Source of the DNA: Fidelibacterota bacterium
GTDB lineage: Bacteria; Fidelibacterota; Fidelibacteria; Fidelibacterales; Fidelibacteraceae
Reading direction: 5' to 3'
Assembly: GCA_029931905.1 (NCBI GenBank)
Contig: JAOZRH010000072.1
Location: forward strand, 1-9,961
DNA length: 9,961 nucleotides
In this document: piece after piece, positions 1 to 6,270 of the stretch
How the letters are laid out: every line of letters begins with the position of its first letter
Numbering within the stretch: the first letter of the stretch is position 1
The notes under the pieces: generated by a model
Databases searched by the model: none
What the model was told of the DNA's origin: nothing
The model's input: the letters and a program-made list of their open reading frames with translations, nothing else
Program-made: the position numbers and the translations under genes

Positions 1-101
1 TATTGAAAATATTAATAAGGTTGGTTTGTTTAGTTGATATTTTCTATTAAGGTTATAATGCAAGAAAATAAGGTTTGGGGAAATATTAAACTAATTTATA
101 G
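1..101. other. Unassigned 3' flank of an upstream gene
   Basis: This stretch carries no recognisable gene. Reading from base 2, eleven plus-strand codons are open before TGA at 35-37; reading from base 3, fifteen are open before TAA at 48-50. Either could be the C-terminal tail of a gene that starts left of the window, which would fit the terminator that follows, but neither tail is recognisable and the choice cannot be made here. Confidence 0.3.
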
Positions 102-129
102 CAAGGGAGCAAGCTCCCTTGTTTTTTTT
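102..129 (+). terminator. Rho-independent terminator of an upstream plus-strand gene
   Basis: A perfect 9-base inverted repeat (CAAGGGAGC at 102-110, GCTCCCTTG at 113-121) is followed at once by eight T residues (122-129). The innermost C-G pair cannot close over two bases, so the practical structure is an 8 bp stem with a CAAG tetraloop. The stem is GC-rich in a very AT-rich surrounding, which makes chance unlikely. There is no matching A-tract on the left, so it works for plus-strand transcription only. It insulates the ftsK-bat run from the unseen gene to the left. Confidence 0.9.
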
Positions 130-137
130 AATATGGT

Positions 138-176
138 AATTTGAATATCCAATATCGAATATCGAATATCCAAATT
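138..176. repeat. Heptad tandem repeat within an imperfect inverted repeat
   Basis: Four back-to-back 7-base units of (G/C)AATATC lie at 143-149, 150-156, 157-163 and 164-170. The outer flanks pair: 138-148 against 166-176 gives 10 of 11 base pairs with one A/C mismatch and a 17-base loop. There is no coding potential. Strings of ATTCGAT/GAATATC type recur between genes in many environmental FCB-group genomes, but that is recollection and was not searched. Confidence 0.7.
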
Positions 177-186
177 TCAAATATTT

Positions 187-212
187 TCGGTGCTTCTCGG
201 TGAACTCGTGGC
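187..212. repeat. Short TCGGTG-type intergenic repeat
   Basis: TCGGTG occurs at 187-192 and again at 197-202, followed by a related CTCGTGG at 205-211, giving a ragged period of about 9-10 bases. The block is far richer in G and C than the DNA on either side. It sits directly beyond the heptad repeat and the two probably belong to one dispersed intergenic element. No open reading frame crosses it. Confidence 0.5.
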
Positions 213-345
213 AATTCAATTTGATTGATTAATAATTTTCAAATATATTTTATATACTTTTTAAATTTATAAATTCATAGTTGAATATTTCTATTTTTTT
301 GTTTATCTTACAAGTTGTATATTTTACTAGAGTTAAATCAAAATT
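213..345 (+). other. AT-only leader of the ftsK-bat gene run
   Basis: This is non-coding, almost pure A/T sequence between the repeat block and the ftsK start. An in-frame TAA at 334-336 fixes the left limit of ftsK. I see no riboswitch-like structure, no strong hairpin and no clear Shine-Dalgarno sequence. It must hold the promoter for ftsK if the upstream terminator is efficient. Confidence 0.6.
281..309 (+). promoter_or_regulatory. Weak sigma70-like promoter candidate for ftsK
   Basis: TTGAAT (281-286) and TATCTT (304-309) are separated by 17 bases; each matches the sigma70 consensus at four of six positions. They lie about 37 bases before the ftsK ATG, a sensible distance. In DNA this rich in A and T such matches arise easily, and FCB-group bacteria often use different promoter elements (for example TTTG/TAnnTTTG), which I do not see cleanly here. 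Confidence 0.25.
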
Positions 346-2640
346 ATGGGAATAAAATTGAAAAATAAATTAAAAGAATACTTAAAATTTACAGAATATC
401 AAGTTGAAATTATTGGTATTTCTATGATAATTATCTCTATATTCATAGGTATAAGTTTATTCTCATTTTCACCTAGAGATGAATTACTAATTTCAAGACA
501 CTTTTTAATCGATAATGCAATGGGAATTGTTGGTGTGTTTATATCTTATTTTTTCATAAAATTAGGATTAGGATATTTTTCTTGGGGATTTGTTCCGCTA
601 TTATTTATGTGGGGTTGGTGGATATTTTCAAAAAAAGATACTGCGAAAATAACAAGAATCACACTATATTCAGTTGTATTATTACTCTTATTATCGATTA
701 TTTTTTCAACGACTTATATACACTATTTATTGAATTTTCCCGATAATTTTTCTATTGGTGGTTTTATTGGTGGAGTAATTGCAACATTTTTAGAAGATTG
801 GTTTGGAATACTTCCTGCATTTATATTAGTAATTGTTTGTTTGATAATTCATATATTTAGTTTTTTTGGATTGAGTTTATATCTTCCTTTTGAATTATTG
901 AGCACTAAAATATCAAATATATTTAAAAGGAAAGAAAAAAAGAGGAAAATTGAAAAGCAAATTCCAAAAAAGAAAAAAGAAATAGAAAAAGAAATTATCG
1001 TTACAAAATTAGAGCCAGATGTATTAGAAAAAGAGATAGAAAATAAACCAAAGCACGAAGCTAAAATTGTAAAACAGGATGAATTTAATCCAGAATATCA
1101 AGTTGCTGAAAAAATAGATGATGAAGATGGAATTAATTATGATGATGAAACAAAGGAAAGAAAGATAAAAAGAAAATATATTTTACCGAGTGTAGAAATA
1201 TTAGACATTCCTAATCATAGTGAGGAAATTGATCCAGAAGAATTAAAAGAAAATGCTGAATTGTTGACAAAAACATTGGCAGATTTTGGAGTTGAAGGAA
1301 AAGTTGTTAGAGTTATTCCTGGACCAATTATTACATTATATGAAGTTGAACCAGCAACTGGTGTTAGAGTTAATAAAATATCTGTATTAAGTGATGATAT
1401 TGCAAGAGTTATGGCTGCGAAAAGAATTAGAATAATTGCACCGATTCCGGGAAAAAAAGTTGTTGGTGTGGAAATTCCAAATTTACATCCAGAAATTGTA
1501 TTTTTAAGATCAATTGTAAATTCTGAAAAATTTGTTAATGCTGAAAATATCTTGACAGTCGCATTAGGAAAAACAGCAAAAGGCGAAGCATTTACTTTTA
1601 ATTTAGCAAAAATGCCACATTTACTTATTGCTGGAACTACAGGATCTGGAAAATCCGTTTGTATGAATACTTTAATAATGTCAATATTATATAGAGCAAA
1701 ACCAGAACAGGTAAAATTTATTTTAATTGATCCAAAAAAAATAGAGCTTTCAATTTATAAAGCACTTGAGCCATATCATTTAATCACAAGTGAAGATATT
1801 GATGAATATGTAATTACAACACCAAAAAATGCAGTATTAGCACTAAGAAGTGCAGAAGTTGAAATGGAACGGAGATATACTTTATTAGCAGATGCAACTG
1901 TTAGAAATATTATAGAATATAATGAAAAAATAAAGGATTCTGAAGATGTTCCGATTTTACCATATATTGTAGTAATTATTGATGAATTAGCAGATTTAAT
2001 GTTAGTTGGAAGTAAAGAAGTTGAAGCTCCAATAGCAAGATTAGCACAGATGGCAAGAGCAGTTGGAATACATTTAGTTGTTGCCACACAAAGACCAAGT
2101 GTTGATGTTATTACTGGCGTTATTAGGTCAAATTTTCCAGCTAGAATAGGTTTCCAGGTTCCGACAAAAATTGATAGTAGAACTATTTTGGATACATCTG
2201 GAGCTGAAAAATTATTGGGTAAAGGTGATATGTTATTTTTATCACCGGGAACTTCAGAACCAATTCGTGTTCATAATGCATTTGTTACATTAAGAGAAAT
2301 AGAAGGTGTTTTAGAACATATAACAAAACAACCAATAGAAGAAGATGAATTTATTTTACCAACTGTAAAAGAAAAAGAAGAAACGAAAGAAGTGGATATT
2401 GATGGTGGCGATAGAGATAAACTTTTTGATGAAGCAATGAGATTAGTAATTACTCATCAACAAGGATCTATATCGTTAATTCAAAGACGACTCAAAGTGG
2501 GCTATAGTAGGGCAGCGAGAATGATTGATCAATTAGAGGAAGCGGAAATTGTTGGTCCTTTTACAGGTTCAAAAGCTAGAGAAGTTTTAGTTGGACCTGA
2601 TTATTTAGAACAAGACTATGATTATATTGATGAAGATTAA
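346..2640 (+). CDS. ftsK: DNA translocase FtsK
   Basis: FtsK is a divisome membrane protein whose hexameric motor pumps DNA towards dif sites and activates XerC/XerD so that sister chromosomes are resolved before septation. The 764-residue protein has hydrophobic helices within about residues 20-180, a Lys/Glu-rich linker (about 190-280), the alpha/beta motor domain (about 300-660) and a C-terminal gamma winged helix (about 692-750). The motor shows Walker A GTTGSGKS at 430-437 and Walker B VVIIDELADL at 542-551, followed by the ATQRPS motif at 580-585. The gamma domain (QGSISLIQRRLKVGYSRAARM) is the part that reads KOPS sequences and contacts XerD. The linker is short compared with E. coli FtsK (over 1300 residues) and typical of the shorter FtsK/SpoIIIE proteins. 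The start follows an in-frame stop at 334-336; the next ATG lies inside the first membrane helix. No strong ribosome site is visible. SpoIIIE is the name used in spore formers, but FtsK is the better label here. Confidence 0.97.
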   Translation: MGIKLKNKLKEYLKFTEYQVEIIGISMIIISIFIGISLFSFSPRDELLISRHFLIDNAMGIVGVFISYFFIKLGLGYFSWGFVPLLFMWGWWIFSKKDTAKITRITLYSVVLLLLLSIIFSTTYIHYLLNFPDNFSIGGFIGGVIATFLEDWFGILPAFILVIVCLIIHIFSFFGLSLYLPFELLSTKISNIFKRKEKKRKIEKQIPKKKKEIEKEIIVTKLEPDVLEKEIENKPKHEAKIVKQDEFNPEYQVAEKIDDEDGINYDDETKERKIKRKYILPSVEILDIPNHSEEIDPEELKENAELLTKTLADFGVEGKVVRVIPGPIITLYEVEPATGVRVNKISVLSDDIARVMAAKRIRIIAPIPGKKVVGVEIPNLHPEIVFLRSIVNSEKFVNAENILTVALGKTAKGEAFTFNLAKMPHLLIAGTTGSGKSVCMNTLIMSILYRAKPEQVKFILIDPKKIELSIYKALEPYHLITSEDIDEYVITTPKNAVLALRSAEVEMERRYTLLADATVRNIIEYNEKIKDSEDVPILPYIVVIIDELADLMLVGSKEVEAPIARLAQMARAVGIHLVVATQRPSVDVITGVIRSNFPARIGFQVPTKIDSRTILDTSGAEKLLGKGDMLFLSPGTSEPIRVHNAFVTLREIEGVLEHITKQPIEEDEFILPTVKEKEETKEVDIDGGDRDKLFDEAMRLVITHQQGSISLIQRRLKVGYSRAARMIDQLEEAEIVGPFTGSKAREVLVGPDYLEQDYDYIDED

Positions 2641-2664
2641 AAATAAGAAAAAATACAACCAAAT

Positions 2665-3348
2665 ATGAAAAAAGTACTAAAAATATCTAAGAGAAAAGCG
2701 ATTAATCTTGCGGTAAATGAAGCGATACCAAAAAAATCTAATATTACTATAATTATTGCTCCTGGAATTCGTTCAAATATGGAAGAATCGTTGTTAATTT
2801 CATTGACAAATCATTTTATTAAAGGAAATGTAAATGTTATCAGATTTAATTATCCATTTCTATTAAAAGAAATAAGACTAATTTTAGGAATAAATAGTTT
2901 TAAGAATATTTTCAGAAAAATATTTCATTTTATAAAAAGTAGAGAAGAATTTAGAAACGATCATATTTTTTTGGCAGGAGAATCTTTTTCCTCGCGTGCT
3001 TTGTCAAGAATTAAATCCAAAAAAATTAGTGGATATATTTTTTTGGGTTATCCGCAACATATTCCAGTGTTTAAAATTCAAATGTCAAACAGATTTTTAT
3101 TTGATATAGAAAAACCAATGATGTTTGTTCAAGGAACTGAAGATAACTATTCAGAAAATAGAAAAATAGAAATGTTGGTTGGTGCATTAAAACCCAATGC
3201 AAAATTAATGCTTATACCTCAGACAGATCACTCATTTAAATTGTTATCAACAAAAAAGAGAACACAAAAAGATATTAATAAAGAAATTTCCGATGTGATT
3301 TTGTGGTTTATGAAAGATGTAGTAAATGACATGTATAAAATAAATTAA
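2665..3348 (+). CDS. KANL3/Tex30-type alpha/beta hydrolase
   Basis: This 227-residue protein has no signal peptide or membrane helix, so it is probably cytosolic. It matches the compact alpha/beta hydrolase family related to eukaryotic KANL3 and Tex30. Visible landmarks are the early strand with IIIAPG (30-34), the RFNYP motif (60-64), a nucleophile elbow GESFS with Ser107, the family-typical LGYPQH (127-132), FVQGTED with Asp160, and TDHSF with His189. Ser107-Asp160-His189 gives a complete catalytic triad, so an active esterase- or peptidase-like enzyme is likely, but the substrate is unknown for this family. The elbow has Phe-Ser after the serine where relatives often have Met-Gly. It lies 24 bases after ftsK and 83 before batA on the same strand. 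No Shine-Dalgarno is seen; an in-frame TAA at 2644-2646 leaves this ATG as the natural start. Confidence 0.85.
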   Translation: MKKVLKISKRKAINLAVNEAIPKKSNITIIIAPGIRSNMEESLLISLTNHFIKGNVNVIRFNYPFLLKEIRLILGINSFKNIFRKIFHFIKSREEFRNDHIFLAGESFSSRALSRIKSKKISGYIFLGYPQHIPVFKIQMSNRFLFDIEKPMMFVQGTEDNYSENRKIEMLVGALKPNAKLMLIPQTDHSFKLLSTKKRTQKDINKEISDVILWFMKDVVNDMYKIN

Positions 3349-3362
3349 TTATATATTAAAAT

Positions 3363-3392
3363 TTGTGGAACTTTTTTTAAAAATAGTATTAA
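3363..3392 (+). promoter_or_regulatory. Possible internal promoter before batA (weak)
   Basis: The 83-base gap before batA is the largest inside the run and could carry a promoter. TTGTGG (3363-3368) and TATTAA (3387-3392) are 18 bases apart, matching sigma70 boxes at three and four of six positions. An AGGAGA at 3409-3414 looks like a ribosome site but lies 17 bases from the batA ATG, too far to serve it. There is no hairpin terminator after the hydrolase gene. Confidence 0.2.
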
Positions 3393-3431
3393 GAAAACTA
3401 GACAAAATAGGAGATTGTTAAATAAAATAAT

Positions 3432-4403
3432 ATGTTTAGATTTGCTTTTCCATACATTTTCATTCTGTTAATCATTCCATTTGGGATGTTGCTTTCATAT
3501 ATGCGAAAAAAAGACGACAAATATGAATCAATACGAATAGGAACAATTGATATTATTAATGAAATATCATCAAATTTCAATATTAAAACACGATTGCCAA
3601 TGTTTTTAAGATTTGCTGTAATTGTTTTAATAATATTTGCACTTGCTCGTCCTCAGATTGGAAATGTAACTAAAAATATAAAGAAAAAAGGAATTGACAT
3701 AATTCTTGCTTTAGATATTTCTGGATCAATGAAAATAGAAGATTTTAAACCAAATAGGTTAGAGGCATCAAAAAAAGTTGCTGTAGAATTTATTGAAGGT
3801 AGAAAAACAGATAGAATTGGATTGGTTGTTTTCGCAGGAGAATCTTTTTTACAATGTCCATTGACAGTTGATTATAAAGTTTTAACAAATATTGTATCAG
3901 ACATGAAAATTATTCCAAGAGAATTAGATGGAACAGCAATTGGATTGGCAATAAGTAATAGTATAAATCGATTGAGAGATTCAGAAGCCAAAAGTAAAAT
4001 AATTATTTTACTCAGTGATGGTGATAATAATGCGGGCGATATCGATCCAATGACGGCAGCAAAATTTGCTAAAGAATTTGATATCAAAATTTATACAATT
4101 GCTATGGGTGGAGAAAAGGGGAATATGAATGATAATTTTTGGAGTTTTCAAAGAATTCCACCTGTAAATGAAAAACTTTTAACAAAAATTGCTGATTTGA
4201 CAGGTGGTAAATTTTTTATGGCAAATTCAAATGAAAAACTAAAAAGTATTTGGAAAGAAATTTCTGAAATGGAAAAAACAGAAATTAATGTTGAAAAATA
4301 TACGGATTGGGATGAAAAATATTTATGGTTTCTATTCCCAGCGATTTTATTATTATTTATAGAATTACTTCTTTCAAGAATTATTTGGAGAGTTTATCCG
4401 TGA
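3432..4403 (+). CDS. batA: BatA, membrane-anchored VWA-domain protein
   Basis: BatA is one of two paralogous von Willebrand factor A proteins of the Bat (Bacteroides aerotolerance) system, held in the inner membrane with the VWA domain thought to face the periplasm. The 323-residue protein has an N-terminal helix (about 7-23), a second (about 57-73), the VWA domain (about 88-282) and a C-terminal helix (about 298-316). The metal-ion-dependent adhesion site is complete: DISGS (Asp95, Ser97, Ser99), Thr168 in DGTAIG and Asp196 in LSDGD. It therefore should bind Mg2+ or Mn2+ and mediate protein contacts. The membrane-membrane-VWA-membrane layout is standard for BatA. It starts after an in-frame TAA at 3423-3425, without a well-placed ribosome site. 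Its TGA stop overlaps the GTG start of batB. The exact biochemical role of Bat proteins is not established. Confidence 0.95.
   Translation: MFRFAFPYIFILLIIPFGMLLSYMRKKDDKYESIRIGTIDIINEISSNFNIKTRLPMFLRFAVIVLIIFALARPQIGNVTKNIKKKGIDIILALDISGSMKIEDFKPNRLEASKKVAVEFIEGRKTDRIGLVVFAGESFLQCPLTVDYKVLTNIVSDMKIIPRELDGTAIGLAISNSINRLRDSEAKSKIIILLSDGDNNAGDIDPMTAAKFAKEFDIKIYTIAMGGEKGNMNDNFWSFQRIPPVNEKLLTKIADLTGGKFFMANSNEKLKSIWKEISEMEKTEINVEKYTDWDEKYLWFLFPAILLLFIELLLSRIIWRVYP
4387..4392 (+). promoter_or_regulatory. Ribosome binding site that decides the batB start
   Basis: GGAGAG sits 7 bases before the GTG at 4400, ideal Shine-Dalgarno spacing, and lies inside the end of batA. It is the best ribosome site in a gene run where most starts lack one, and it favours GTG 4400 over the upstream in-frame ATG at 4325. 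Confidence 0.75.
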
Positions 4404-5419
4404 TAGAATTTGCTTATCCTGAAATATTATGGTTACTATTATTTATACCTATTTTAATTATTTTTAGAATTTTTAAGAATAAAAAAACAATGAAATTAAT
4501 TAATAAAAATATTAATGAAAAAATGTATAAAAGGTTGATAGGTAAAAATAACATTTCATTGAAAAAGATTCATTTCCTTATTGAATTATTTATAATTGCT
4601 TTTCTCATTATTGGTGCATCAGGTTTGCGAATTGGTACTGATATTGCAGAATTGAAAAGAGAAGGTGTAGATATTATTGTTGCATTAGATTTATCAAATA
4701 GCATGACTGCAACTGATATTTCTCCAAACAGATTAGAAAGATCAAAATTTGAATTGAAAAAGTTTATCGCGAATTTAAAAGGTGATAGAATTGGTTTGAT
4801 TGGATTTGCTGGAGTTGTTCATTTACAATGTCCACTGACGCTTGATCATAGAGCTGCATCGATGTTACTGAATATTATGGACGAAAAACTATTGCCAATT
4901 CAGGGAACGGCAATTGCAGATGCGATAAATATAGCAGTTCGATCATTTCCCGATGAAAAAAATAGAGATAAAGCATTAATAATTATTAGTGATGGTGAAG
5001 ATCACGAACATGATATAAATGATGCAATCGAAAATGCTAAGGAAAAGGGTGTTGTAATTTATTCGCTTGGAGTTGGTACTCTTAAAGGTGGTCAAATTCC
5101 AATTTATAATAAACAAGATAAAATAGTTGATTATAAAAGAGATAATTCAAATCATGTAATAACCACAGAATTGCAGGAAAATACATTGCGACAAATAGCA
5201 AAAAGGACAAACGGTAAATATTTTCGTTTAAGTAGTACTAAATCGCCATTGAATAAAATATATAAAGATATAAACAATTTGGAAAAAGAAGAATATAAAA
5301 CACACGGTTTCACAAAATATAAAGAATTGTTTCAAATATTTTTAGTGTTAGCAATGATTTTACTGTTGTTGGAATATTTTTTACCGAATTATATTTATAA
5401 AAACAATAAAAATAAATAA
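4400..5419 (+). CDS. batB: BatB, second VWA-domain protein of the Bat system
   Basis: BatB is the paralogue and likely partner of BatA. I start it at GTG 4400, which overlaps the batA TGA and has GGAGAG at good spacing. The frame stays open back to an ATG at 4325, but those 25 extra residues lie wholly within batA, and the 339-residue form begins with the BatA/B-like motif IEFAYPEILWLL. Numbering from GTG: membrane helices at about 8-24, 58-76 and 308-328, VWA domain about 88-290. The MIDAS is complete: DLSNS (Asp97, Ser99, Ser101), Thr170 in QGTAIAD and Asp198 in ISDGED. Asn in place of Gly in the first motif is common in BatB. The stretch from GGQIP to VITTEL (230-258) is the insertion before the last helices seen in this subfamily. 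Stop-start overlap with batA suggests coupled translation and a fixed ratio of the two proteins. Confidence 0.93.
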   Translation: MIEFAYPEILWLLLFIPILIIFRIFKNKKTMKLINKNINEKMYKRLIGKNNISLKKIHFLIELFIIAFLIIGASGLRIGTDIAELKREGVDIIVALDLSNSMTATDISPNRLERSKFELKKFIANLKGDRIGLIGFAGVVHLQCPLTLDHRAASMLLNIMDEKLLPIQGTAIADAINIAVRSFPDEKNRDKALIIISDGEDHEHDINDAIENAKEKGVVIYSLGVGTLKGGQIPIYNKQDKIVDYKRDNSNHVITTELQENTLRQIAKRTNGKYFRLSSTKSPLNKIYKDINNLEKEEYKTHGFTKYKELFQIFLVLAMILLLLEYFLPNYIYKNNKNK

Positions 5420-5423
5420 CAAA

Positions 5424-6233
5424 ATGAATAATAAAAGAGAAAAAATAATTGTAAATATTCTTAAAATGATAATAATTATTTTATTGTTTACAAGTGTAAT
5501 ATTTGCCGAAGATCAAGGAATGAAAGCATATAAAAACGGGAAATTTAAAAAAGCATATAACTACTATAAATACAAATTAGATAAAGAAAAAGAAAATGGA
5601 AACAATAATGAAACACAAATTTTAAATTTTAATACTGGAACTGCTGCACAAAAATTAGGACAACTTGAAGAAGCTGAGAAAAATTATTTACAATCTTTGA
5701 ATAGTGAAGACACAGATTTATTGTCAAAAACAGAATATAATCTCGGACAAATCAGTTTGCAAAAGAAAGAACTTCAACAGGCATTGGGACATTTTAAAAA
5801 TAGTATTGGGTATAATTCTAAAGATTTTGATAGCAAAGTGATGTATGAAACGGTAAGGAATCTAATAGAAAAACAGGAACAACAGAATAAAGATCAAGAT
5901 CAAGGTCAAGGGCAAGATCAAGATCAAGAGCAAGATCAAGGGCAAGATCAAGATCAAGAGCAAGATCAAGGGCAAGATCAAGAACAAGGTCAAGATCAAG
6001 ATCAAGAGCAAGAACAAGATCAAGAGCAAGGACAAAATCAATCAGAAAATAGTGAAAAATCGGATTCAAAAGAAGATGATAAACAGATGCAAAAAATGGA
6101 ACAACAGAATGTGACAAAACAGCAAGCTGAAAATATTCTTGATGCAGTTAAAGAAAGAGAACTCGAATCAATTAAAAAATTAATTCGTCACAAAATGAAA
6201 GGAAAAAAAATAAAGAAAAGTAAGGATTGGTAA
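5424..6233 (+). CDS. batC: BatC, TPR protein with long Asp/Glu/Gly-Gln repeat
   Basis: BatC is the periplasmic tetratricopeptide protein of the Bat cluster, presumed to bind partner proteins. The 269-residue product has a signal peptide or N-terminal anchor (hydrophobic 8-27, likely cut after VIFA at residue 28). Three TPR-like units follow at about 30-55, 68-95 and 102-130. Residues 157-206 are an unbroken (D/E/G/N)Q dipeptide repeat, strongly acidic and glutamine-rich, certainly unstructured. After it comes a conserved-looking tail: TKQQAENILDAVKERE, a basic stretch, and the ending KDW, which is a known pattern at BatC C-termini. That the tail keeps frame argues that the repeat is tolerated and the gene intact. 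It begins 4 bases after batB without a Shine-Dalgarno, so translation by re-initiation is likely. A Gln/Glu-rich linker before the tail is normal in BatC, but the regularity here is extreme. Confidence 0.9.
   Translation: MNNKREKIIVNILKMIIIILLFTSVIFAEDQGMKAYKNGKFKKAYNYYKYKLDKEKENGNNNETQILNFNTGTAAQKLGQLEEAEKNYLQSLNSEDTDLLSKTEYNLGQISLQKKELQQALGHFKNSIGYNSKDFDSKVMYETVRNLIEKQEQQNKDQDQGQGQDQDQEQDQGQDQDQEQDQGQDQEQGQDQDQEQEQDQEQGQNQSENSEKSDSKEDDKQMQKMEQQNVTKQQAENILDAVKERELESIKKLIRHKMKGKKIKKSKDW
5892..6041 (+). repeat. Hexanucleotide-based minisatellite inside batC
   Basis: Twenty-five consecutive 6-base units of the form G-N-N-CAA (mostly GATCAA, GAGCAA, GGGCAA; the last unit is AATCAA) encode D/E/G-Gln pairs. 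Higher-order structure is visible: a 30-base block at 5910-5939 is repeated exactly at 5940-5969, and the first 15 bases recur from 5970. Every Gln codon is CAA and every Asp codon is GAT. Because units are 6 or 30 bases, gain or loss of copies keeps the reading frame. Confidence 0.95.
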
Positions 6234-6270
6234 AATATTTATTATATTTTACTATATTGAAAAAACAATT

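Noticed and set aside
143..212. CRISPR-like array
   Set aside because: Units are 7-10 bases and contiguous, with no spacers and no cas genes.
1776..2087. Minus-strand open frame of 103 codons within ftsK
   Set aside because: It lies opposite the most conserved part of the FtsK motor, including Walker B, and its product has no recognisable features.
3872..4087. Minus-strand open frame within batA
   Set aside because: It lies opposite the VWA domain with its intact metal site; composition is that of an antisense shadow.
4325..4399. N-terminal extension of batB from ATG 4325
   Set aside because: It overlaps the batA C-terminal helix completely, lacks a ribosome site and does not resemble BatB, whereas GTG 4400 has both a good site and a family-like N-terminus.
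5892..6041. Iteron-type origin or CRISPR array
   Set aside because: The repeat is in frame, codes for a plausible BatC linker, has no spacers, and no replication initiator gene is nearby.
5818..6117. Minus-strand frame of 99 residues rich in Leu-Asp and Leu-Ala repeats
   Set aside because: It is the antisense reading of the batC hexamer repeat (TTGATC gives Leu-Asp); the plus strand has a signal peptide, TPR units and a conserved tail.
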